From NCBI GenBank assembly GCA_041164425.1, contig JBEAPO010000166.1, positions 1 through 23,996 of the forward strand: a stretch of DNA of 23,996 nucleotides. Direction: 5' to 3'. Within the stretch, counting starts at the first letter, position 1, and each line of letters starts with the position of its first letter. This DNA comes from F1-20-MAGs119 sp041164425 (GTDB taxonomy: Bacteria > Actinomycetota > Acidimicrobiia > Acidimicrobiales > Ilumatobacteraceae). A program made the position numbers and the translations under genes. This document shows, piece after piece, positions 7,878 to 14,817 of this stretch. The notes under the pieces are model-generated. The model did no database searches. It was given only the letters and a program-made list of their open reading frames with translations, and was not told where the DNA came from.

Positions 7878-8999
7878 ATGCTGCATCCGTTCGACGACTA
7901 TCCGGTTCACCAGAGCTCTGCGCCGGTGATGCACGTCTTCAGCGACGCCCCCGGTGTCTACGACCGTTACTTCTACAATGGCCACGACACGAAGGGCGAG
8001 ATTTTCTTCGCCGTTGCATTTGGTGTCTACCCGAACAAGCAGGTGATGGATGCGGCCTTCTGCGTGTCGATGGATGGCGTGCAGCACAGTGTGCGTGCAT
8101 CGCGTCATTGCGACCGAGACCGCACGAATCTCGAGGTCGGCGCGATTCGTATCGAGGTCGTGCGGCCGATGCTCGAACACCGAATCGTTGTCGACAACCG
8201 GTTTGGTGTGTCGGCTGACATCACGTGGCGTGCGACCTCCGCACTTCTGGAAGAGCCTTCGTTCAAGCATCTCGAGAACGGTCGTCCGCAGATGGATTAC
8301 ACGCGCATGACACAGTTCGGCGAATGGTCCGGCTGGGTCGAGATCGATGGAACTCGCATCGTGCTAGCTGGCCTAGGTCCCGTGACGGGCTGTCGCGATC
8401 GGTCGTGGGGTGTACGCAATTCGGCACGCAGTGCGAACGGTCCCAAGAAGTCGCCGCAGTTTTTCTGGTTGTGGGCACCAACGACGTTCGACGACCATTA
8501 CACACACGCCGCGATCAACGACTACGCGACGGGAAGATCGTGGCACCGCAGTGGCGCGGTGACGGTACGGGTGGCGCATGCTGCGACCACAACCGAGTCG
8601 GTGTTGGACGAGACGAATGTCGACCGCTGCACTTCGGTGCATATCGATCCGGTGTGGGCAAAGGGAACGCGTTGGCTCGAATCCGCAACGGTGACCTTGG
8701 AACGATGGCGGGCCGAGCCGGTCGTGGTCACGTACACGCCGATCCTGCGGTTCTTCATGCGTGGCATCGGCTACACGCATCCCGAATGGGGTCACGGGGA
8801 ATGGAAGGGTGACTTTGCAGAAACACGCGACGAACTCGTGCTTGCACATGCCAACCCTGCCGACCCCAGCATGATCCACCTCCAGAACCTCTGCGTCGTC
8901 GAATCGGACGGAGGGGTGGGAACCGGAGTCTTCGAGCACCTCGTGATCGGTCCGCACGAGCCGAGCGGCTTCGCATCGGTCCTCGACGGCGCGCGTTGA
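7878..8999 (+). CDS. Conserved protein of unknown function with GCRDRSWGVR motif
   Basis: A 373-residue protein, rich in Trp, Tyr and His, with no signal peptide or membrane segment. The segment GCRDRSWGVR (171-180) in the middle resembles the G-x-RDHSWG-x-R motif of actinobacterial beta-barrel proteins of unknown function (the DUF7064/DUF7065 type), a fold sometimes compared with AttH/CrtC. I give that only as a tentative relation. The two halves, about 1-165 and 180-373, look beta-rich, consistent with a double lipocalin-like barrel. It stands alone behind its own -10 element and ends 83 bp before the LLM gene. A hydrolase or lyase on a hydrophobic substrate is possible, but no function can be assigned from the sequence. 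Confidence 0.85.
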   Translation: MLHPFDDYPVHQSSAPVMHVFSDAPGVYDRYFYNGHDTKGEIFFAVAFGVYPNKQVMDAAFCVSMDGVQHSVRASRHCDRDRTNLEVGAIRIEVVRPMLEHRIVVDNRFGVSADITWRATSALLEEPSFKHLENGRPQMDYTRMTQFGEWSGWVEIDGTRIVLAGLGPVTGCRDRSWGVRNSARSANGPKKSPQFFWLWAPTTFDDHYTHAAINDYATGRSWHRSGAVTVRVAHAATTTESVLDETNVDRCTSVHIDPVWAKGTRWLESATVTLERWRAEPVVVTYTPILRFFMRGIGYTHPEWGHGEWKGDFAETRDELVLAHANPADPSMIHLQNLCVVESDGGVGTGVFEHLVIGPHEPSGFASVLDGAR

Positions 9000-9070
9000 G
9001 GACGGCCGAAGTTTTTGTAAAAACCTCGTGAACCATGGGTAGCCAGGGAAGTGGGCTTCGGGGGCTGCAC

Positions 9071-9076
9071 TAATGT
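9071..9076 (+). promoter_or_regulatory. -10 element of leaderless promoter for the LLM-amidohydrolase pair
   Basis: TAATGT is followed by six bases and the ATG at 9083. There is no Shine-Dalgarno sequence. A small AT-rich inverted repeat (9011-9024) lies 46 bases upstream of the element. Confidence 0.55.
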
Positions 9077-9082
9077 CTGCCC

Positions 9083-10270
9083 ATGCGAGTCGACGCGAAC
9101 TTCTTTTGTACGGTGCCGATGGACGACGCTGGCAAGGTCGAACCGACCAAACGCCGCTACGACAACAACGCCGTCGTCGAGTGCTACAAGAACCTCGTTG
9201 CTTGGGCAAAGACGGCCGACGAGGTTGGCATCGACACGATGTGGTTGACCGAACACCACTTCCAGTACGAGGGCTACGAAGTTCTGCCGAACCTGATCTT
9301 GTTCGGCCAGCACCTCGCCGGACAGACGACGAACCTGCGTCTCGGCCAGATGTTCAACGTCGTCCCGCAGTGGCACCCGTTGCGACTCGCCGAAGACTTT
9401 GCCATTGCCGACATCGTGACCGGGGGTCGCATGGAGTTCGGCGTCGGTCGCGGCACGGTGCCGCGAGAAGCATGGAGTCTCGGCACGGTTGTGGCATCGG
9501 GCGACAACGCGATGTCGGCCGAACACGATCGCATCAACCGCGAGGTGTTCGAGGAGTCGATGGAGATCATCAAGACCGCATGGACGAACGAGCGGTTCTC
9601 GTACCGCGGAAAGCACTTCGTCTTCCCGCCCGACGACATTCCGGACCGCGGTAAGTACGTCGACGATCTCACGCTGATCCCGCGGCCACTTCGCCCGATC
9701 GATGTGTACCAGCCCGTGACGTCACCGGAAACCGTCGAGTACGTGCCCCGAGAGGGACACAAAGCGGTCTACTGGCTCCAGAACGCCGACTCGCAGTTGC
9801 AGAAGTGGAACCGCTACGCGGAAATTCGCGAGGAGATGGGGATGCCCGTCGCGCCAGGCGAGGACCGTTGCCTCGTCATGAACATCCACGTCGCAAAGAC
9901 GCGCGAAAAGGCGATGGTCAAGGGCAAGCCCGGCCACGACGAGTTCGCGAACTTTCTCTCGCCCTACGGACGTTTTTCGTCGTACCGCAACCCTGACGGC
10001 AGCAAGGTCGCTTTCAACCATTGCCCGACCGTCGACGAGTCGAACGAGCAGAAGATCCAGATCGTTGGGTCGATCGACGACGCCGTCGACACGCTCGGTT
10101 TCTGGCGCGATTTGCTCGACTTGAAGCACATCTGCTTCTTCTTCGATTTCCCGGGCGTCACTCGCGAAGAGATGATCGAACAGATGCACCTCGTCACCGA
10201 AGAGGTTTTCCCGAAGTTGGGTGAAAAGGTCGAGCGACGACCGCTGCCGAACCTGCAGCCGCTCGTTTGA
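9083..10270 (+). CDS. LLM-class flavin-dependent monooxygenase (bacterial luciferase-like)
   Basis: A 395-residue luciferase-like TIM-barrel protein. Family features include WAKTADEVGIDTMWLTEHH at the first barrel strand, LRLGQMFNVVPQWHPLRLAE, the GRMEFGVGRG loop that binds the FMN phosphate in this superfamily, and VGSIDDAVDTL near the C-terminus. It probably oxygenates a small organic molecule with reduced flavin and O2. It is a different subfamily from the SsuD-like protein at 4025-5074 and shares little with it beyond the fold. It is the first gene of a transcription unit with the CodA-like amidohydrolase (19-bp gap), just ahead of an ABC importer, so a role in processing the imported compound is likely. 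RutA, which opens the uracil ring, is also of this superfamily, but I see nothing that specifically identifies RutA. Confidence 0.92.
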   Translation: MRVDANFFCTVPMDDAGKVEPTKRRYDNNAVVECYKNLVAWAKTADEVGIDTMWLTEHHFQYEGYEVLPNLILFGQHLAGQTTNLRLGQMFNVVPQWHPLRLAEDFAIADIVTGGRMEFGVGRGTVPREAWSLGTVVASGDNAMSAEHDRINREVFEESMEIIKTAWTNERFSYRGKHFVFPPDDIPDRGKYVDDLTLIPRPLRPIDVYQPVTSPETVEYVPREGHKAVYWLQNADSQLQKWNRYAEIREEMGMPVAPGEDRCLVMNIHVAKTREKAMVKGKPGHDEFANFLSPYGRFSSYRNPDGSKVAFNHCPTVDESNEQKIQIVGSIDDAVDTLGFWRDLLDLKHICFFFDFPGVTREEMIEQMHLVTEEVFPKLGEKVERRPLPNLQPLV

Positions 10271-10289
10271 TCGAGAGAGCACTTCTCGC

Positions 10290-11492
10290 GTGCTGATCAC
10301 CAACGTCGTCACACCGTCGTCGACCGGTTCGCTGGTGTCGGTGCGCACCGATGGTGACATCGTTTGCGAAGTTGGATCCGGTCTGAATGCGCGTGCCGGT
10401 GAGCAGGTGATCGATGGTGGCGGCGGTTTTCTCACCGAGTCGCTCGTCGAAACCCACGCACATCTCGACAAGGCGTATCTCGCCGAGTTGATCCCCAACC
10501 CGACGGGTGACCTCATGGGCGCGATCAAGGCGATGATCGCGAACCGTCACGTGATGACCGTTGCCAACACGGTTGAGCGCGCCGAACGTGCGGTACGAGC
10601 GATGGTGCGCAACGGAGTCACGGTGATCCGCACGCATGCCGACGTCACCGAAGAGAACGGGTTGACATCGGTCGAGGCGCTGCTCGAGGTACGCCGCCGC
10701 ACGAGCGACATCGTCGACCTTCAGATTGTCGCGTTGCTCGGCTGGCCAGTCACGGGTTCGAAAGGCGAGACACACCGTCGGCTGGCGCGTGAAGTTGTGT
10801 CGATGGGCGTCGACATCATCGGTGGTTGTCCACACCTCGACGTCGACGCATTGCTTGCCAATGCAACGTTGGTCGACCTTGCAGGCGAACTCGGCGCTCC
10901 TCTCGACCTGCACGCAGATGAGCACACCGATGCCGACCGCACATCGCTTGCAAATCTTGCCGAGCGCGTGATCGCAACCGGCTTCGATCGCGGGGTGACG
11001 GCCAGCCACTGCGTGAGTCTTGGTATGCAGGCAGTCGGAACGCAGCAAGAGACTGCGGCAAAGCTCGCCGAGGCTGGAGTCGGCGTCGTGGCCTTGCCGC
11101 AGACGAACCTTTTTCTACAGGGTCGCGACATGCAGTCGGCAATGCCGCGCGGACTCACCGCTGTCAAGCACCTACGTGATGCGGGTGTGTGGGTGGCGGC
11201 CGGCAGTGACAACATGCAAGACCCGTTCAATCCGATCGGACGAGGTGACCCGCTCGACGCGGCGGGACTGATGATTCTTGCTGCGCACCTGTTGCCCGCC
11301 GACGCACTGGCGAGCGTTACATCGGTGGCGCGTCGAGTTGTTGGCGCGCCGGCTGCAGGTCCAGTCGTCGGTGCTCGCGCCGACCTGATGGTGACCCCGG
11401 CGGCGGGTGCGCGAGAACTGGTGGCGACATGTGCCCCACGCTCACTCGTCGTGCACAGCGGGCGCGTGGTACACCGGCAGACTGGCGGTTAA
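10290..11492 (+). CDS. CodA-like amidohydrolase (cytosine deaminase family)
   Basis: A 400-residue amidohydrolase-superfamily enzyme with the metal site of cytosine deaminase: His56 and His58 in THAHLDKA, His208 and Glu211 in LHADEH, His240 in ASHCVSL and Asp307 in AAGSDNMQDP. The H-x2-E spacing and relative positions follow E. coli CodA (61/63, 214/217, 246, 313). It should hydrolytically deaminate a heterocyclic amine or cleave a cyclic amide; AtzC-like isopropylammelide and other triazine hydrolases are in the same group. I chose the GTG at 10290 because the longer frame from 10221 overlaps the monooxygenase and begins with non-homologous sequence; GAGAGAG about ten bases upstream may serve as ribosome binding site. 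It is transcribed with the LLM gene and precedes the ABC importer. Confidence 0.92.
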   Translation: MLITNVVTPSSTGSLVSVRTDGDIVCEVGSGLNARAGEQVIDGGGGFLTESLVETHAHLDKAYLAELIPNPTGDLMGAIKAMIANRHVMTVANTVERAERAVRAMVRNGVTVIRTHADVTEENGLTSVEALLEVRRRTSDIVDLQIVALLGWPVTGSKGETHRRLAREVVSMGVDIIGGCPHLDVDALLANATLVDLAGELGAPLDLHADEHTDADRTSLANLAERVIATGFDRGVTASHCVSLGMQAVGTQQETAAKLAEAGVGVVALPQTNLFLQGRDMQSAMPRGLTAVKHLRDAGVWVAAGSDNMQDPFNPIGRGDPLDAAGLMILAAHLLPADALASVTSVARRVVGAPAAGPVVGARADLMVTPAAGARELVATCAPRSLVVHSGRVVHRQTGG

Positions 11493-11510
11493 CAAAGATT
11501 TAAACGTTTG
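11493..11510. promoter_or_regulatory. AT-rich imperfect palindrome, possible operator
   Basis: An 18-base imperfect palindrome, with half-sites CAAAGATTT and AAACGTTTG matching at seven of nine positions, starts directly after the amidohydrolase stop codon. It is strikingly AT-rich for this window and lies about 38 bases upstream of the -10 element of the ABC importer. It looks like a repressor or activator site, but no regulator is encoded nearby. Confidence 0.35.
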
Positions 11511-11530
11511 GCAATGCCGTCCTTTTCACG

Positions 11531-11544
11531 GGTCTGACGAGACC
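11531..11544. repeat. Inverted repeat in promoter spacer
   Basis: GGTCT and AGACC are perfect 5-bp arms around a GACG centre. They sit inside the 17-bp spacer between a possible -35 (TTCACG, 11525-11530) and the -10 (11548-11553) of the importer operon. A regulator bound here would block RNA polymerase. Confidence 0.35.
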
Positions 11545-11547
11545 GAT

Positions 11548-11553
11548 TATTGT
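11548..11553 (+). promoter_or_regulatory. -10 element of leaderless promoter for the ABC importer
   Basis: TATTGT is followed by six bases and the ATG at 11560. A weak -35 (TTCACG) lies 17 bases upstream. There is no Shine-Dalgarno sequence. Confidence 0.55.
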
Positions 11554-11559
11554 GTCGAG

Positions 11560-12294
11560 ATGGCTGGGGCATTGTCGTTCGACAACGTGGGGATGACCTT
11601 CCCTGACGGAACGCGCGCACTTGGCGGAGCCACCTTCGACGTGAATCCGGGCGAGTTCGTGACGGTTGTCGGCCCGAGCGGTTGCGGCAAGTCGACGCTG
11701 CTGCGCATCGCGTCGAATCTGGAAACAGCGACCGAGGGAACCTGCAACGTCGACCGCGACAGCATCGGCTATGTCTTCCAGGATGCGACGCTGCTGCCCT
11801 GGCGAACGGTCGCGAAGAACATCGAACTTTTGGCCGAACTGCACGGCATCGACAAGGCTGAACGCGACGCTCGGGTGGGCAGTGTCATCGACCTCGTGGG
11901 CTTGGGTGGTTTCGAGGACAAGTACCCGAAGCAGCTCTCGGGCGGCATGAAGATGCGTGCGTCACTCGCGCGGTCGCTCGTTATGAAGCCGCGCGTCTTC
12001 CTGTTCGACGAGCCGTTTGGTGCGCTCGACGAAATCACGCGCGAGCGCCTGAACGACGAACTGCTGCGGCTGTTCCAACTCGAGGGTTTCGCGGGTCTCT
12101 TCATCACGCACTCGATCGCCGAGGCGGTGTTCATGTCGACGAAGGTTCTTGTGATGTCGTCGCGTCCGGGGCGGATCGTCGCCTCGTTCGACGTACCGTT
12201 CGGATACCCCCGTGCTCATTCGCTGCGGTACGAACCAAAGTTTGCCGAACTATGTGGCGAAGTGTCGACTGCGTTGCGCGGAGCACTGGTATGA
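11560..12294 (+). CDS. ABC importer ATPase, NitT/SsuB/TauB type
   Basis: A 244-residue nucleotide-binding subunit. In order it has Walker A GPSGCGKST, the Q-loop YVFQDATLLPW, the signature LSGGMKMR, Walker B VFLFDEPF followed by GALDE, and the switch His in FITHSIAEAVF. The QDATLLPW and GGMKMR-type wording is characteristic of the nitrate/sulfonate/taurine/pyrimidine-precursor subfamily. It energises uptake through the permease encoded next, with which it overlaps by 4 bp (ATGA). The ATG at 11560 is preferred over longer open-frame starts because it begins the first beta strand of the domain and is preceded by TATTGT with a 6-nt spacer. The substrate is set by the binding protein at 13225. 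Confidence 0.96.
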   Translation: MAGALSFDNVGMTFPDGTRALGGATFDVNPGEFVTVVGPSGCGKSTLLRIASNLETATEGTCNVDRDSIGYVFQDATLLPWRTVAKNIELLAELHGIDKAERDARVGSVIDLVGLGGFEDKYPKQLSGGMKMRASLARSLVMKPRVFLFDEPFGALDEITRERLNDELLRLFQLEGFAGLFITHSIAEAVFMSTKVLVMSSRPGRIVASFDVPFGYPRAHSLRYEPKFAELCGEVSTALRGALV

Positions 12295-13175
12295 CCGACC
12301 TGAATGCGCAGGTCACAGTGACGCCGCCGTCGACACGGCGACCCGACGATGCACCGGTCGAGGTGACTTCCCGTGTTCGCGCCAGTGACGTCATCGGCCC
12401 CGCGGTGGTTTTCGTCCTCTTCATAGGGTTCTGGTACCTGTTGTCGACGACGCTTCTGCCCGAGCAGAAACGTTTCCTTCTGCCGACGCCGCACAAAGTT
12501 CTGAACGAGGGCTTCCTTACGTGGCAGGTGGGGGAACAGCGTGGTCTCTATCCCATTCTTCGGTCGATGTGGAGTTCGATCCAGGTTGCACTCATCGGTC
12601 TCATGATCACGATCATCGTCGGGACCGCACTCGCAACCGCGATGGCAACCCGACGTTGGGTCGAGCGGGCGACGTGGCCATATCTCGTTGCGCTCCAATC
12701 CGCCCCGATTCTGGCGATGACGCCGCTCATTCGTGCACTCATCGACGGTGTGCAAACACAGCGGGTGCTGGTCGTGGTGTTGATTGCATTTTTCCCGATC
12801 GTGAACAACACCCTGTTCGGCCTGTTGTCGGTAGAGAAGAGCCAGCATGAACTGTTCACGCTGCACGGTGCCAGCAAGTGGACCCGCCTCACGAAACTGC
12901 AGTTTCCCGCAGCCATGCCGAACATCTTTGTCGGCCTGCGCATTTCCGCCGGTCTCAGCGTCATCGGCGCGGTCGTTGGCGACTTCTACTTCCGCCAAGG
13001 TGGAGTTGTGGGTATCGGTGCCCAGATCGACATCTATCGCGGGCGCCTGTGGGGTTCGGAACTCGTCGCTGCGATCATCGTCGCAAGTCTTTTTGGTCTT
13101 GTCGTGTTCATCGTCTTCGGCTTTCTTTCAAAGAAAGCCATCGGAAAGTGGCACACGACAACCAGGGGTCAGTGA
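12291..13175 (+). CDS. ABC importer permease, SsuC/TauC type
   Basis: A 294-residue inner-membrane permease with about six hydrophobic helices: around residues 28-45 (VVFVLFIGFWYLL), 95-115 (VALIGLMITIIVGTA), 130-150, 160-180, 215-240 and 260-285 (IIVASLFGLVVFIVFG). The EAA loop that docks the ATPase is visible as ELFTLHGASKWTRL, followed by FPAAMPNIFVGLRIS, matching the family's EAA---G...LP-A-P pattern. The ATG overlaps the ATPase stop as ATGA, so translation is coupled. A somewhat long cytoplasmic N-terminus of about 25 residues precedes the first helix. The 49-bp gap to the binding-protein gene contains its ribosome binding site. Confidence 0.95.
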   Translation: MTDLNAQVTVTPPSTRRPDDAPVEVTSRVRASDVIGPAVVFVLFIGFWYLLSTTLLPEQKRFLLPTPHKVLNEGFLTWQVGEQRGLYPILRSMWSSIQVALIGLMITIIVGTALATAMATRRWVERATWPYLVALQSAPILAMTPLIRALIDGVQTQRVLVVVLIAFFPIVNNTLFGLLSVEKSQHELFTLHGASKWTRLTKLQFPAAMPNIFVGLRISAGLSVIGAVVGDFYFRQGGVVGIGAQIDIYRGRLWGSELVAAIIVASLFGLVVFIVFGFLSKKAIGKWHTTTRGQ

Positions 13176-13224
13176 TGCCCCCAGCCGCAATACAGCAAGC
13201 ACCATCCAACAAAAGGGAGAGCAA

Positions 13225-14442
13225 ATGAAGAAGAAAGCAGCAGCCCTCATCGGCGTGCTGAGCCTCGTCAGTCTTGCCGCATGCGGTGGAGACGATGGCG
13301 AGACTGCAGACACGTCCGCGACCGAGGAAACAACGACGGCGACGGAAGACACAACGGGGCCCGCAACCGACGAGACCACGTCGCCTGCCGGCGAGGCCGT
13401 GTCGCTTGCCGGGGTGTGCCCCGAGACCGTCACATTCCAGACCGACTGGAACCCCGAATCTGAGCACGGTTTCCTCTACCAGCTCGTCGGAGATGACTAC
13501 GAAGTCGATGCTTCGGGCGTCCGCGTGACGGGCCCGCTCGTGACTTCGGGTAACGCCGACACCGGCGTCAAGGTTCAGGTCCGCGCTGGCGGTCCGGCGG
13601 TGGGTTTCAGTTCGCCGACGTCGCTCATGTATCAGGACCCCGACATTTTCCTTGGCTTCGTCAGCACTGACGGCGCGGTCCAGGACTCGGGTGAGTTCCC
13701 AACGATGACGGTTGTCGCTCCGTTCAACATCAACCCGCAGATCATCATGTGGGACCCGGAAACGTATCCCGACGTGGAGGCGATCGCCGATTTGAAGGCG
13801 ACCGGTGCGAAGGTCCGCTACTTCGGTGGTGCGGCATACATGGAGTACTTCACGGCTAACGGCATCCTCGACAAGGGGCAGGTCGACGGCACGTACGACG
13901 GCACACCGGCCAACTTTGTCGCTGACGGTGGCAAGGCAGCCCAACAGGGCTTCGCAACGTCCGAGCCGTATTACTACGAGAACGTTCTCACCGACTGGGC
14001 CAAGCCCGTTGCGTATCAGACCGTGCACGACGCGGGTTGGACTGCGTACGCACAGTCGTTGGGCGGCAAGCCCGAGACCATCGAGGAGTACAAGGACTGC
14101 CTGAAGTTGCTCGTTCCGATCATCCAGCAGGCTCAGGTCGACTACGTCGCCGACCCGGCCGAGACCAACGCGCTGATCCTCGACCTCGTCAAGCAATACA
14201 ACAACGGTTGGCTCTACGACGAGGGCCAAGCGGCAGCAGCCGTCGAACTGGCGCTCCAGAACGAGCTCATCGCGAACAGTCCCGACGGCACTCTTGGTAG
14301 CTTCGATCTCGAGCGCGTCGAGGACTTCATCAAGATTGCAGTCCCGACGTATGAGAAGATCGGCGCCAAGATGAAGGAAGGCATCACTGCCGCCGACATC
14401 GTGACGAACGAGTTCATCGATCCGTCGATTGCGTTGCCCTGA
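13225..14442 (+). CDS. ABC importer substrate-binding lipoprotein, NMT1/SsuA-like
   Basis: A 405-residue extracytoplasmic binding protein. The signal peptide MKKKAAALIGVLSLVSLAAC ends in lipobox LAAC, making Cys20 the lipidated residue; a Thr/Glu-rich linker (about 25-58) follows, as in membrane-anchored Gram-positive lipoproteins. The mature domain begins VTFQTDWNPESEHGFLYQL, which resembles NMT1/ThiY-type proteins binding thiamine-pyrimidine precursors (D-W-x-P-x-x-x-H-G-x-x-Y). The closing segment is rich in helices. The start ATG at 13225 has a clear Shine-Dalgarno AGGGAGAG six bases upstream; the longer open frame overlaps the permease and lacks a signal peptide. The ligand is unknown; a pyrimidine-like or sulfonate-like compound is the best guess by family. 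Confidence 0.93.
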   Translation: MKKKAAALIGVLSLVSLAACGGDDGETADTSATEETTTATEDTTGPATDETTSPAGEAVSLAGVCPETVTFQTDWNPESEHGFLYQLVGDDYEVDASGVRVTGPLVTSGNADTGVKVQVRAGGPAVGFSSPTSLMYQDPDIFLGFVSTDGAVQDSGEFPTMTVVAPFNINPQIIMWDPETYPDVEAIADLKATGAKVRYFGGAAYMEYFTANGILDKGQVDGTYDGTPANFVADGGKAAQQGFATSEPYYYENVLTDWAKPVAYQTVHDAGWTAYAQSLGGKPETIEEYKDCLKLLVPIIQQAQVDYVADPAETNALILDLVKQYNNGWLYDEGQAAAAVELALQNELIANSPDGTLGSFDLERVEDFIKIAVPTYEKIGAKMKEGITAADIVTNEFIDPSIALP

Positions 14443-14467
14443 TCGGCCGATATCCAAGCGAGTGGTG

Positions 14468-14493
14468 ATGGCCCGGGGGAAACCCCGGGCCAT
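14468..14493 (+). terminator. Strong GC-rich hairpin downstream of the binding-protein gene
   Basis: Eleven perfectly complementary base pairs (ATGGCCCGGGG / CCCCGGGCCAT) close a GAAA tetraloop 25 bases after the binding-protein stop. Only a short TTT tract follows, so it may act as a partial terminator or as a 3'-end stabiliser that separates importer expression from the small downstream gene. Confidence 0.65.
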
Positions 14494-14514
14494 TTCCCGT
14501 GTCGGGAGGTGTGC

Positions 14515-14811
14515 ATGACACAGGTGATCGAGATGCTTCGCTTCGCGGTCGCCGCGTCCGAACGCGATGCGTGGTGCGAGGTCGAGCACCGGGTGTGGAC
14601 GGGTTTCCTGAAAACGGTCCCCGGCTTCCTGCGCAAGGAGATCTGGATCGATGAAGCCGAACCCGAAGCTGTCACCGCGGTGATTTGGTGGGAGTCACAC
14701 GAACATTGGGAGGCCGTGACGACCGAACAGTGCGAAGCGGTCGACCATGCGATGGGCGAGTGGTTGCGTCCGTGCACGTTGCGCACGTGGCGTGTTGTGC
14801 GGGTCGACTGA
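14515..14811 (+). CDS. TIGR03792-like small protein (dimeric alpha/beta-barrel type)
   Basis: A 98-residue protein whose pattern IEMLRFAVA, VWTGFLKTVPGFLRKE, IWIDE and VIWWESHEHWEAV follows the TIGR03792 family, related to the antibiotic-biosynthesis-monooxygenase/EthD ferredoxin-like fold. Its function is unknown; members may bind or degrade small aromatic or heme-like molecules, or simply dimerise. The ATG at 14515 has an excellent ribosome binding site, GGAGG at 14505-14509, unlike the leaderless genes around it, which argues that it is translated from a longer transcript reading through the upstream hairpin. Its TGA stop (14809-14811) lies within a 12-bp palindrome that also contains the stop of the convergent creatininase-family gene. 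Confidence 0.8.
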   Translation: MTQVIEMLRFAVAASERDAWCEVEHRVWTGFLKTVPGFLRKEIWIDEAEPEAVTAVIWWESHEHWEAVTTEQCEAVDHAMGEWLRPCTLRTWRVVRVD

Positions 14812-14817
14812 GTCGAC

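Noticed and set aside
7170..8270. Minus-strand open frame of 366 codons across two plus-strand genes
   Set aside because: It crosses the boundary of two well-supported genes, has no recognisable motif and is His/Arg/Val-rich in the way antisense frames are.
9011..9024. Rho-independent terminator after the 7878-8999 gene
   Set aside because: The stem is only 5-6 AT pairs with a very small loop and no GC core, so it would be too weak.
4025..14442. A classical ssuEADCB sulfonate utilisation operon
   Set aside because: The SsuD-like gene is in a separate minus-strand operon 6.5 kb from the importer, there is no flavin reductase, and the importer is followed and preceded by non-sulfur genes.
13108..14589. 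Long minus-strand open frame opposite the binding-protein gene (493 codons)
   Set aside because: Arg- and Val-rich translation with no domain, exactly antisense to a lipoprotein gene with signal peptide and ribosome binding site. It is a by-product of G/C-rich third codon positions.
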